From NCBI GenBank assembly GCA_002102555.1, contig MCFL01000279.1:1-31273 (forward strand): a stretch of 31,273 nucleotides of DNA, read 5' to 3'. The DNA is from Catenaria anguillulae PL171. Taxonomy: Eukaryota > Blastocladiomycota > Blastocladiomycetes > Blastocladiales > Catenariaceae. Made by a program: the position numbers and the translations under genes. The first letter of the stretch is position 1. The number at the start of each line of letters is the position of its first letter. Below the pieces are notes generated by a model. The model searched no databases, was not told the DNA's origin, and was given only the letters and a program-made list of their open reading frames with translations. This document shows positions 20,813-30,277 of this stretch, in pieces.

Positions 20813-21727
20813 TCACGCCTGCTTCTTGCGTTTCTTGCTGGCCGATGCACCCTCCTCGTCGCAACTCGAGCCTCCTGCCGCGACGCTGCTTGATCCTGCG
20901 TCGCCCACTGGGCCTTGATCCCCATCTACCACGTCGTCACCAAAGAAGTCACGGGCCAGCGGTGCTTCTTCCAGGTACAATACATTGGGGACAACGCCTA
21001 TGTCATTGGCTTGGATGTACAGCACGCCGGTTTCGCCGGTTACATTCTTCAATTGCGGCCCAACTCCTTGGACCGTTTGGTTGACTTGCAACCATGGAAC
21101 AACGGCACCAGCGGCAAACAGCCTGTATCGTGACAACGCCATTGACTGTTAGTGCGGCGATGGGACTAGTGAATGTCGATGTGTGTACCTGCGGCACTGC
21201 ATTTGGACGATGACTGTGACCTTTTTGATGCCACGGAGGTCGACCTCGAGTTTGATGTTGACATGCCCGGGTCCATTTGGTATGCCAGTGAGGTCAGTGC
21301 AATTGACCCCGACCAAGACAACAGTGCACGCCCCAGGATGGGGGAACGGAGTATAGTCGGAGAATTGAACCTCGAGGTCCAGGACGTCCTTGTTATTGGA
21401 CGGAGCGCTCTTTACGCAGCCGCTGCATATGCGGATGAACCTTGGAAGGACGACCGCTTTCTTGCCAACGTATTGGCAGAACGTCATTGCCACGTCGTTC
21501 GTGGCCGTGTCGCGTGCTTGCCCTTGCTTCTCGTTCGGGTCGAACACTAGCGGGATGATGACGCCCTTCATATGCGTCCCTACGTGCGCTTGGTAATTCA
21601 CGTAGAATGGCCCGATGATGTTGAGTGTGCCGTACGAATCTGGCTGATGCGTGGGCTTGACAATGTGCGAGGTTGCGGGTTGTGGCGTATCCAACACGTC
21701 GCCAAAGTCGAAGTTGATGTCGGGCAT
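20813..21727 (-). CDS. Unrecognised 282-aa two-exon protein with a C-terminal NLS-like tail
   Basis: The start is MPDINFDFGDVLDTP at 21727. A 66-bp intron (21123-21188, GTACAC...ACAG) joins VQMQCRR to LFAAGAVVPWLQVNQT in frame, for a total of 849 nt. The first 240 residues look globular and beta-rich, with hydrophobic runs (GTLNIIGPFYVNYQAHVG, VTVIVQMQC, TGVLYIQANDIGVVP) and a CSGC pair. The tail is acidic and glycine-rich and ends SKKRKKQA, which fits a nuclear localisation signal. I see no signal peptide or membrane helix. I do not recognise the family. It is divergent from zuotin, and the two starts are 592 bp apart. Confidence 0.65.
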
Positions 21728-22319
21728 GGTGGTCTGTGGGTGATGTTGGGTGAGAATGATGGGAGGGTGACTGCAGATGGCGTGCTTGACGTGCGGTTGC
21801 GACGACAGAGGCCCTGGGGTGTCGTGGGAACTGGTCAGCTTTTGTATACTTCACTACTCCTGATCAGTGATGAGATGTATGTAGAGCGACCAGAAGAGCG
21901 ACCCACTTTCCTTCACGTTCACAGACTCTGAACCTTGTCGCAGCTTGGCGACGGAGTGGAGAGAGACTGTTGATGGACTTGATACTGGCGCCGACAGCTG
22001 GGGTTGCCCCGTAGCAACCCAACGAGCACGTGAGAGCGTGCGATGCGGTTCTTGGAATTATTCATTGAGACAAATTGCATGCAGAGAGCAAGACAAGGCA
22101 GACGTGAGGATGAATCACACTTGCGATCAGATCGGATCGGATCGAGCGGGCGTGATCTGGACACGGATCACGTGACTCTTGTGTGCCACCAGATGCAAAA
22201 CGCTTTTCGCCACATCGCTGCTCCCCTCAGAGGCCCCAACTTGCTGCTCAAGAAGTTAAGATGATCGCGCCTTGTACAGTGTATCGAATGCAAAGCATCA
22301 ACGCATACTTCGCAACACA
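21728..22319. promoter_or_regulatory. Bidirectional intergenic region between the 282-aa gene and zuotin
   Basis: Two divergent genes share this 592-bp stretch, so it should contain both promoters. It holds the E-box palindrome TCACGTGA (22168-22175) and a run of GATC/GATCG units (22125-22145). The E-box lies about 145 bp upstream of the zuotin ATG. No canonical TATA box is obvious. Confidence 0.5.
22168..22175. promoter_or_regulatory. Palindromic E-box TCACGTGA
   Basis: An exact CACGTG core with symmetrical flanks, the site type bound by fungal bHLH factors such as Cbf1. Its position in a divergent intergenic region makes a regulatory role plausible, but a chance occurrence is possible. Confidence 0.4.
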
Positions 22320-23687
22320 ATGACGCTCACCACCCTCGACATCGTCCTGCCACCCGCCACGGCCACCGCTGCCCGAGGCGCCATTGCCCACCTGTCTGCC
22401 CCGCGCGCCCTGCCCATCGACCTGGCCTCGCCGCGCTTCCACGTGCGCGACCACCCGCTCGACGAGTCGCCCATTGCAGCTCTCTTTGGTGACAACACCG
22501 TTGACGAGTTCCCCGCCGAATCCGACTCGGATGACGGAGAGGATGCCGACGAGCAAGACTTCCTCGACTCGCTTGACCCAAAGAACTGGAAGCACCAGGA
22601 CCACTACCGCGTGCTCGGGCTCGCGCACTTGCGGTACAAGGCAACGGCCGACGAGATCAAGGCCGCGCACCGCAAGGCCGTGCTCAAGCATCATCCCGAC
22701 AAGTTGACAGCCAAGCTGGCGGCCGAGGGCAAGTCGACGGCCAATGCCGATGCCTTGTTCAAGTGCATTGCCAAGGCGTACGAGGTGCTTTCCGACCCGA
22801 CGCGCCGCCACTTGTTTGATTGCGTGGACGAGGGCATCTCGGACGATATCCCCACTGAGGCTGAGGTCAAGGCCTGGTGGGACTCGTCCGAGGACCACTC
22901 CGAGTACTTTACCAAGGTGGACGCCATCTTTGAGCGCGAATCGCGCTTCTCCAAGAAGGCCAAGGTGCCCAAGATTGGCGACATCAACAGCGGCAAGTCT
23001 GCTGTCGAGGGTTTTTACAACTTTTGGTACAACCTCGACTCGACTCGCACGTTCGAGTACCTCGACGACACGGATGCCGCCGACAACCGCTACAACAAGC
23101 GCCACCAGGAGCAAAAGAACAAGGCCGAGCGCCAGCGCCGCAAGAACGAGGACAACACGCGGTTGCGCCAGCTTGTCGATCGCGTGCTCAAATGCGACGA
23201 GCGCATGAAGCGCTTCAAGGAGGAGGACAAGGCTGCTAAAAAGTCAAAGGGCAAGCCCGGATCCGCCGCGTCGAGTGGCGGTCCTGCTGGCGCATTGGCC
23301 GCCAAGAAGGCCGCTGAGGAGGCGGCGGCTGCCAAGAAGGCTGAGGAGGAGGCCGCCGCCAAGCTGGCTGCCGAGCAAGCAAAGGCCGCCGCCGCTGCTG
23401 CTGCCGACTCCAAGGCTGCTGCCAAGGCGCAAAAGGAGCTTGTCAAGAAGGCAAAGAAGGCGCTCAAGCAGCTCGTCACCAAGGAGTTGACCTACTTGTA
23501 TGCCAACCCGACCGCTGCCCAAATGGAGACGACGGGCATTGAGCTCGAAGTTTTGCTTGAGGGTGTCAAGGATGATGTTGAGCGGTTGACAAAGATCACC
23601 GAGGAGGTTGCGGCAGCGGGCAAGGAGGGTGGCCAGGACAAGGCGCGTGAGGTGTTTGCTGCTGCCTTGGCGTCCGTCAAGGCCTAA
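22320..23687 (+). CDS. ZUO1: Zuotin/DNAJC2-type ribosome-associated J-protein
   Basis: Zuotin pairs with an atypical Hsp70 (Ssz1) in the ribosome-associated complex and stimulates the chaperone Ssb at the tunnel exit. Intronless, 455 aa, ATG at 22320 (MTLTTLDIVLPP). An acidic segment (DSDDGEDADEQDFLDSLDP) leads into the J-domain, DHYRVLGLAHLRYKATADEI, with the HPD motif (KHHPDK, about 122-127) and KAYEVLSDPTRRHLFD. The zuotin homology domain follows (SAVEGFYNFWYNLDS, FEYLD). A long Lys/Arg/Glu/Ala-rich charged region (about 255-390) is expected to contact ribosomal RNA and the 40S subunit. The C-terminus (TYLYANPTAAQMETTG...) fits the four-helix bundle. The SANT repeats of animal DNAJC2 are absent, as in other fungi. 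It converges on the 688-aa gene with a 198-bp gap. Confidence 0.95.
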   Translation: MTLTTLDIVLPPATATAARGAIAHLSAPRALPIDLASPRFHVRDHPLDESPIAALFGDNTVDEFPAESDSDDGEDADEQDFLDSLDPKNWKHQDHYRVLGLAHLRYKATADEIKAAHRKAVLKHHPDKLTAKLAAEGKSTANADALFKCIAKAYEVLSDPTRRHLFDCVDEGISDDIPTEAEVKAWWDSSEDHSEYFTKVDAIFERESRFSKKAKVPKIGDINSGKSAVEGFYNFWYNLDSTRTFEYLDDTDAADNRYNKRHQEQKNKAERQRRKNEDNTRLRQLVDRVLKCDERMKRFKEEDKAAKKSKGKPGSAASSGGPAGALAAKKAAEEAAAAKKAEEEAAAKLAAEQAKAAAAAAADSKAAAKAQKELVKKAKKALKQLVTKELTYLYANPTAAQMETTGIELEVLLEGVKDDVERLTKITEEVAAAGKEGGQDKAREVFAAALASVKA

Positions 23688-23885
23688 AGTCAGTCTTGCA
23701 CTTTTCGTCAAGTTTGGGATATTGTCCACTTATAGTGCGTGCTCACGTTTAAATGCATTTTCCTCATGCTCTTGTACAATTTGTCTACGGCGAAAACGCA
23801 AAGCAAAATGCTTGAATTGAGGGGTATACACACAAATGAGCAAACCACAGTATTGAGACAAGGCTGTCTCTGTGATCCGATTGAC

Positions 23886-25952
23886 TTACTCTGCCTCTTC
23901 TGCACCTAACCCATCCTCGTCCTCCCAAAAGCTCAAGTCGCCGACAACCAACGCAAACCTCTCCCTGACCACAAACTGGCCCAGATCCACCGGCGGGACC
24001 ACATCCCCAGCTTTTGGCTTTTCAAACCCGACCAGCTCCAATCCCAAAAGCATGACCAAATGTCCGCCATGCAACTCCTCTTCCCTCCTCCTCCGCTCCG
24101 CACTCGACTCGTTTCCATCCCACGTCTTGACCACCTGCTTAACAAGCCGCTCCCACACCTTGCGAAAGTCTGGCGCGCACTTATCAAGCCGCTGGACAAG
24201 CATCACTGGCCGCGCAACCCACCGCACCAGCGACATGCGAATCGGATATAGCCCGTGTCGTGCATGCGGTTGCGCATTGCACTTGCTCTGATGTGCATTG
24301 TGCGTGGTGAACGGGCGCGTGGGCCCACGCACGATCGCGTATGCCATGACTTGGCCAAACGGGCCGCGCTTGCTTTTCGGGTGCACAGTGGATGCGAGCG
24401 CGAGGTATTTGGCAGTTGTGGCCGCTGGCAGGGCGCGTGGCGTCACGAGAATGTGCGCGGCGACCGTGAGCGATGGGTGGTGCGTGTGGATGCGCAGGTG
24501 GCCTTGGGGGCAGTATCGAAGCGTGGTGAAGCAAGCAAGGATGCTTTTGGAGATTTGGTTGAGTAATGAGGTTGGGATGGCCGCGAGCGAGGGGTCGAGC
24601 GAGGCGGCGGGAGCAGAAGCAGAAGCGGCAAGATCTGTGTCGGACTCGAAGTCGTCCAAGGACGAGAGATCGTCTGCATCCTCATCTTCGGACAAGGGGG
24701 GCGGGGGAGAAAGTACTTGGTCGCCTTCTGCGGATTCGGTGCTGTGTATCTCGGCCGCCGCCAAACCGCCTCGAACGTTGCTATACGAAGTGTCAACAAT
24801 GGCGATGCGTTCACGCAACGCATACGTGCGCAATTGTTCCGGTGGGAGACCTGAATCGGCCGTGGGCTCTTCGAATCCAACCATCTCAATCCCAACAAGC
24901 AACGCAAGCTTTGCCGCTGGTGGCACAGGCACGTCCGGGTTGTCGCAACACGCCATGAGCGCGTGCCATAAGTCTGGCCGATGTGTGCGATGCGCCAAAC
25001 ACACAAGAATGTACGGTCGGGTGCACGCCTGGGCAATGGCTCGATTGGGCGTTCTGTTACCCTGATAAACATGCTCGAGCTCTTGCTGCGTGGCGGTGCC
25101 CCCAAAACCACGTTCGAGTAGGAGTTGGATTAGAGCAGGAGCAGCGGATGCATAATTTGTGGTGCGTTTGAGCAGTGTGAGATAGTACGATTTGACGGCA
25201 TCAGAAAGTGTGCGTGGTGGAATGAGATGATGAGCCAAGACTTGAATGCGTTGGACATGACCATGGACGGTGAGCCGTCCACCAGGCGCGAGATAGCGCG
25301 GAGCATATGTGCCGTTGGCCACAAAGTATGTGCTGAGAATGTCGTCAGGGACAGCAAGGGTGTAGGCTCGCCGGGAAGGCATATGGAGGCGCCCGAGGGA
25401 ACAGATGAGATCCGTTGGCGAGACCGCGATAGCCGGACCTTCGTTGGGAGCGGATCCGCTATCATGCCGCTTGGGGCGTTTTGTCACCAATTCAAGGCAA
25501 TTGTCACTGCCCACGGCCATTTCAGGCGACGCAGAACGAGAGTTGGAGCGATAGCCACGACTTGAGAAGCGACGTTTGGCTCGCGATGGCAGTGATCCAT
25601 CCTGGTGGTTGGAAGCGCGACGGCCGCGACCCGATATCGAAATCTCGGTCCGATGCGCCACTTCGGGTGCTGAATCCTGTGCTGTGCGACTGCCTGCACC
25701 CGCGACGATCGCTTGGTGGGCAGTCTGGATACGGCTGACGAGCGCCAGGGCAGTGCACAGGTCGAGGCCAGTCGAAGATGTCGCCGCGGCAGTGAGCTGC
25801 ATATCGGCGAGCAGTTTGGTGGACCGGTCAAGGCACTCACGCAACAGCTCGCTTGACTGGTGGTCCCCGGGATGGTCCGGTGGCCGTGCTGGGCTCGCTG
25901 CTACCGAAGACGGGTCCCGGTCGTGGGCAGGCGCGCCGTGCGATGGAGGCAT
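23886..25952 (-). CDS. Unrecognised 688-aa protein with two diverged copies of an unknown domain
   Basis: An intact single frame. ATG at 25952 (MPPSHGAPAHDRD); an in-frame GTG upstream is ignored. Residues 1-170 are polar, with RRFSSRGYRSNSRS and TKRPKRHD, a likely nuclear signal. Two related domains follow at about 190-400 and 450-670. Both contain an R-P-x-x-L-V segment (TRPYILVCLAHRT; ARPVMLVQRLDK), then G-[IL]-E-x-V-G-F-E-[EK]-P (GIEMVGFEEP; GLELVGFEKP), then R-E-R-x-A-[IL]-V (YALRERIAIV; FVVRERFALV). An acidic linker (SEDEDADDLSSLDDFESD) separates them and the C-terminus is acidic (WEDEDGLGAEEAE). I recognise neither domain. Related sequence recurs at 16350-16828 (decayed) and 30262-31273 (partial), so this is the intact local member of a dispersed family. 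Confidence 0.8.
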   Translation of the reverse strand: MPPSHGAPAHDRDPSSVAASPARPPDHPGDHQSSELLRECLDRSTKLLADMQLTAAATSSTGLDLCTALALVSRIQTAHQAIVAGAGSRTAQDSAPEVAHRTEISISGRGRRASNHQDGSLPSRAKRRFSSRGYRSNSRSASPEMAVGSDNCLELVTKRPKRHDSGSAPNEGPAIAVSPTDLICSLGRLHMPSRRAYTLAVPDDILSTYFVANGTYAPRYLAPGGRLTVHGHVQRIQVLAHHLIPPRTLSDAVKSYYLTLLKRTTNYASAAPALIQLLLERGFGGTATQQELEHVYQGNRTPNRAIAQACTRPYILVCLAHRTHRPDLWHALMACCDNPDVPVPPAAKLALLVGIEMVGFEEPTADSGLPPEQLRTYALRERIAIVDTSYSNVRGGLAAAEIHSTESAEGDQVLSPPPPLSEDEDADDLSSLDDFESDTDLAASASAPAASLDPSLAAIPTSLLNQISKSILACFTTLRYCPQGHLRIHTHHPSLTVAAHILVTPRALPAATTAKYLALASTVHPKSKRGPFGQVMAYAIVRGPTRPFTTHNAHQSKCNAQPHARHGLYPIRMSLVRWVARPVMLVQRLDKCAPDFRKVWERLVKQVVKTWDGNESSAERRRREEELHGGHLVMLLGLELVGFEKPKAGDVVPPVDLGQFVVRERFALVVGDLSFWEDEDGLGAEEAE

Positions 25953-26654
25953 TTCGGGTATACCGATCACTGCAAGTGTTGATGGACGGCGTAACTATGC
26001 GAGCGCTTGAGCACGGGTGTTATTGCATAGAGTCTATCGTAAGGTGATCGGTCATGCCATGCCATGACGGGCGACACCCGCCCATGCCGGCTGCTGCAAA
26101 TGTCCCTCTTACTCTTACGATCACTTGCAGATTATTGTCTCGCGCGGCACCCACGAGAGCCGAGATGGACGGCCGGAGTTGGGTGAGGTCTGTCGTCTGT
26201 CGATGACCCGCAGCTGTTGAGCCCATTCCATATTCCATGCCCCGATTCAGCCTGGTATTCGCCCGCCATCGCTCTCTAAGCGCCCGGTCAAAGAATGATG
26301 AAAAGCACCAGTCTATTTGTCACATTACACCCGTTCCCGACACACAAATCCATTCCGCAAACCCAACGCACTTCCCTAAACCGCCCCCGCCCCATCCCTC
26401 ATTCCCTACTGCCGCCACATTCTACTCACTGCCCTCCGAGGCCGCCCACCCGGATGATGACGGCCCATTCGGCCCGGCCAACTGCCTCCTCGCCGCCGAC
26501 GGCCTCCACAAGCCCAATTCGGCCGCGACGCCGGTGTCGGTGTATCCGGGGCTGCCGCGGATCCACCCACGGCCATGGTGCCGCCACCTCCAATCACGCC
26601 CGCCATGCCCGTGCTCACCGAACACTTGCCGCCGCTTCGCCACCCAAGCCTGCC
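25953..26654. other. Spacer upstream of the 688-aa gene, no gene assigned
   Basis: The part next to 25952 should hold that gene's promoter. A Pro-rich plus-strand frame opens with an ATG at 26237 and runs to 26851, but its composition follows the GC-rich, repeat-like sequence and it overlaps better minus-strand coding signal. I assign no gene here. Confidence 0.4.
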
Positions 26655-27600
26655 TCACCCGGTCCAATACCCGTGCTTTGCACCCGAGCTGGCGGCGCCA
26701 CCCGCTGAACGAGGCGTCGCCGGCTCTGACGTGTACAACGACACATGCGCCTGCACAATCGTCTCGTCAGTCAACCCGCGCTTCTCACAACACTCCACAA
26801 ATTTCGCGTATGCGTCCCAATACATCTCCGAGCTTTTCTGCAACGTCGTGATGACGCGAAGCAGCCCCCGGCCGCCTCAACGTCGGGGCAAACAAAGCGG
26901 GTGTCCGTCGCCTTGGCGACCAGTTCTTCGCCATCAACGGGCTCACCTTGGAGGCCATCGCCGTCGGCAGCCACATCACCTTGCGCTTTTTTGCCGCGGG
27001 CAGACGGCACACTGGTCGCATTGACGCCGCAGTGCGCGGGCGAGTCGCGGAAAACGGCTACACGCACAGTCAAGGTCGCAGTGCCAGAGCAGTCAGCTGG
27101 GCGTGATATCAGCAATGCAGGCGGCACAACGTACCAACTTGGCATACCGCGCTGAAGGGCCTTGCCGTCGTTCCTTTTGTGCGACCTGATGGTGGACCCA
27201 GACACCTGGCCATTGAATAGTCGGTGCCGAAGCAAGTTTTTGGGCCTTTCTCGGGTCCGAATCGCAACCTATTACGGAGTAAAAACGGTGTAAGCAAAGC
27301 AGTTGGGTGAGTAAAGAGTGCAGGACGGAAGCCATAGATTGGGATGGGTTGGATGTGCCAAGGTGTGGAGAGGTGTCCAAGCTAGGGCGATCATGTGCGT
27401 AAGCAGAAGGTAACGTCACAAGGAATGGAATGAACATACTCATGAGCCGGCCCTTGACATGCTTGCGGCAGTGGCCCAATGCATACGGGCAATTGAGCAA
27501 AACTCACCCGCGAGCTCCTCGTTATCCAGGCTGTCAACATCCGCTTCAGTCGGGGCTCCACCGTCGCGATATCAGACTCAACAAAAAACTCCTATGCATG
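26655..27600 (-). CDS. Unrecognised minus-strand multi-exon gene, structure uncertain
   Basis: Several minus-strand segments have strong protein character. DGGAPTEADVDSLDNEELAG (around 27520-27580) is followed by a GTGAGT donor. VAIRTRERPKNLLRHRLFNG begins after a TAATAG acceptor near 27270 and runs to KRNDGKALQR. An intron of about 51 bp (GTATGC...CCCAG) then leads to TATLTVRVAVFRDSPAHCG and EELVAKATDTRFVCPDVEA. A one-base shift in a run of five G (about 26865-26869) separates this from LLRVITTLQKSSEMYWDAYA and EKRGLTDETIVQAHVS, ending at a stop at 26655. The small intron is in frame and free of stops, so its use is unproven. All three frames are open over part of 27130-27270. I recognise no family, and the exon choice and shift are tentative. 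Confidence 0.35.
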
Positions 27601-28480
27601 GCACAACCAAATGTCAACAGTCTGTCGACTCGACACTCTGGCAACCATAACATGCCATGCGTACACACCAATCCATCAAACCAAAACACCAATGAGAAAA
27701 AGCTGGGCTTGAGGAGTATATATGAAGTGGGTCAACAGCAGAGTGATTGGGGTCGGCGCTGGTCAGGTGAAACAGTTCGGTTGGATCGGGCAAAGGCAGG
27801 CAGGACGGTGGCCAGGCGGTGCGATGAGGCAAAACGGAAACCAGAGGTTGAGGACATAGCGGAGTGCGAGCAGATTGCGCCTTGATCGTGGCAGGTTGAC
27901 ATGCTCTGCGACGGCAGCGACGACAGAAACGAGCTCGAGACATGCTGCCGTTCGGACCGCGCCTATGCTCGGTGTTCGTCCGTGGTGCGATACTGCGCGG
28001 TTGAAAGCAACTGGTTGGAGAGAGTCGCAGTTGCCGTGGCTGTCATGGGATTGTACGTGACAAGGGTGGCATGTTTGGTGGGAGCAACCGAGATGAAGGG
28101 CGCCCAAGCCGGCGTGGTGGCGACCGTAGTCAGGGATGGCTATTGATTTCAGTGATGGGCTGGTGTTGACATGGCACCTCATGGACGGGACCGCGGCCAT
28201 GCAGGGAATGGCGAGAGCGAACTTACGGCTCGTGCGGACGGCTGTGGCTGTGGAAGGAGATACCGGCGACGATGACGGCGTATTCGGGAATGGGGTGATG
28301 GTGAGCATTTCATTTTGGCTTCGAGTGGATGCACTTGATACATAGAAGTGGGTGTGCGAAACATGACTGAGGAGACGATAGATCGAAGTGCCCTCGAACC
28401 ATTGCGATCGACCGCCCAGATCATACTTCACCGTGAGTAAGTATTCCAGAGGTTTGTCATATGACATTTCTTACAGTTTT
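27601..28480 (-). other. Possible decayed minus-strand coding sequence
   Basis: A 234-codon minus-strand frame starts with an ATG at 28467 (MSYDKPLEYLLTVKYDLGG) and contains a GTAAGT donor near 28228. In another frame, PAWAPFISVAPTKHATLVTY and ALSNQLL-like sequence read well and end at a TAG near 27969. Coding-like sequence then resumes in the same frame (SSSFLSSLPSQSMSTCHD). No domain is visible. A multi-exon gene, a pseudogene or chance are all possible. Confidence 0.2.
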
Positions 28481-29257
28481 CGACGCAACTTGAAATTAGC
28501 TAAAGCAATACAATTCATGGGCTTATTAACGCCAATCATGATGTTCCAGTACTGAGGAGCCCTCGTATCCTCCCACCGGACGGGAAAACACTGACGCTTG
28601 CCAAATATGTGGGTGGCTTATGTGCAAAGACCTTGTTTGCTGGTTACAGCTCATGCAGCCCGTTTCAGCATTCAAGCTGCAGGCCATGAAGGAAATCCAA
28701 ATGACATTTCATCTCAACATTTCGTGCTTTCAAGCAATGTTGCGATCCATTGTGGCAATGAGGCAAACATTGCCATTTCCTCTTTATCGTGTTCTTGCAA
28801 TGTCCGTTACAAGACACATGCCCATGGCACTGTCACCCAGTGATGACATATTCGCATCCCATCCCCAACCGAGTCATCGGTTACATCGCCAGCTCTCCGT
28901 CACGTCGACGCGACTCAACATCAACCTCAACACACGCAACGGATGCCCACTATGCCGACAATCGACAATACCCGACGATGCGAGGTCGCTGCTTGGTCGC
29001 TGCATGGTCAAACAAGGCATTGGCGTATGTATTACCAACTTGTGGGATGGATGGAAATCTTGGTCGTCACTGGGAGTACGGATGTGTCGCGAATGGTGTT
29101 TTCGTGGATGAGGGGGTCGCAGTGACGCGCTGGTTGCTGCAGGGCGTCGCCATACCTCCGAGCTGGCTCGAACGCGTGCTGTAAGATATACACAATGACC
29201 ATCCTTGCCATGATTGTATTCAAAACTTGAGGCAATCTTCGCCGATGACCCTCCGTC
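28481..29257. other. No gene assigned; short plus-strand coding-like fragment at 28943-29125
   Basis: Most of this stretch has nothing recognisable. A 60-codon plus-strand frame (28943-29125) includes HWRMYYQLVGWMEILVV and VSRMVFSWM. The next 80 bp in another frame read SDALVAAGRRHTSELARTRA. The pair looks like one short protein piece broken by a single-base shift. There is no family match from memory. Confidence 0.25.
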
Positions 29258-29332
29258 TTGGAAATCAGTAAAAAAATTCCAGGAGAAACGAGTCGGCTGC
29301 GTCCTCCTGCCTCCGCTCAGCTAATTACCTAC

Positions 29333-30277
29333 ATGCTCGTTCCCGCACGCGTCAACACTACAGACGGCGGTCACCATGATGCAAGACTTGAATGTCACGC
29401 CTTCGCCTGGCGCTTCAATACAGCCATTGATCTCGCACAGACATCACTCGTCAAGTTTACACCAGTTACTGGCCGTGCTGCATTCACATGCGCGCGTCGG
29501 TTGCCGTCATTGCGTATAGCTTGTCCGGGAATGCCGCCACACTTTTCCAACGAGCGGGGCGCAAGCAACCTCTCAGCTTGGCGACGCTATTGCTCTCCAC
29601 CAATGAGCTCCTGGCTCACAAACCCAACTACTTCAAGCCGTTCAAAGGCTCGTTTCCTCCAACCAGCATTCGGTACGCCGGTACAAATCAACGAGGCTTT
29701 TGCGTCGCCAAAGAACACGGTCATTGCGGTGCGCACAAGGAACCTCAAAGAACGCATGTGCTTCCTGCGCTACACTCCAACTTCGGCTGCTCGCTGCCAA
29801 AACACGAGATGGCCAGTTGAGATCACGACTCTTGGCAGTGCCATTTTCTCGTCACGTGCGCCGATACGAGCCAGCCGGTATTCAAAGCGGCTCATTCAAA
29901 GATCAAGTGTTTGCTCCACATATGCTGAACAATTGAATCCGACCGAGACCGAAAGACGGCGGCATGATCATTTGCAACCGCCAAGTCTGCGCATCGATCC
30001 GACAACAGTCACCCCGCTTCAATTGTGCTTTCAACAATTGCCCTCACCACCCAAAACGGCACTGCCCGCAACTGGACAATCCACATCCGACCCAATCGTT
30101 AACCAATCACCGCAAGGGAGCCTCAACGGCCCAATTACAGAGCAAGAGCAGTGCAGCAAGAGTTCCCACCATCCCGATGCCGACTCGCGTCAGTCAATCG
30201 TGGCGCCATCATCAGCGCCTGCACCAAATGCAGCACCTGCCGCAAAAGACAAGGATGCGACATGCACACTGCATTGA
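29333..30277 (+). CDS. Long open frame, 314 codons, unrecognised
   Basis: The plus-strand frame is open for over 1 kb. The first in-frame ATG is at 29333 (MLVPARVNTTDGG). The middle (NTVIAVRTRNLKERMCFLRY, then SRYSKRLIQRSSVCSTYAEQ) is protein-like; the end is Pro/Ala/Ser-rich (APAPNAAPAAKDKD). Upstream, a competing frame from 29488 (SVAVIAYSLSGNAATLFQ) also reads well, so a frame change near 29690 is possible. The last bases overlap the ATG proposed for the gene at 30262 in another frame. No domain is visible. It is probably coding at least in part. Confidence 0.3.
   Translation: MLVPARVNTTDGGHHDARLECHAFAWRFNTAIDLAQTSLVKFTPVTGRAAFTCARRLPSLRIACPGMPPHFSNERGASNLSAWRRYCSPPMSSWLTNPTTSSRSKARFLQPAFGTPVQINEAFASPKNTVIAVRTRNLKERMCFLRYTPTSAARCQNTRWPVEITTLGSAIFSSRAPIRASRYSKRLIQRSSVCSTYAEQLNPTETERRRHDHLQPPSLRIDPTTVTPLQLCFQQLPSPPKTALPATGQSTSDPIVNQSPQGSLNGPITEQEQCSKSSHHPDADSRQSIVAPSSAPAPNAAPAAKDKDATCTLH

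Noticed and set aside
26237-26851. Plus-strand Pro-rich open frame of 204 codons with its own ATG
   Set aside because: It is low complexity with no motif. The minus strand in the overlap (26655-26851) has a far more protein-like sequence, so I left it unassigned; the choice is not certain.
30205-30260. CTKCSTCRKRQGCD, resembling the start of a fungal Zn2Cys6 cluster
   Set aside because: The cysteine spacing does not match the six-cysteine consensus and the segment lies just upstream of the better-supported ATG at 30262.
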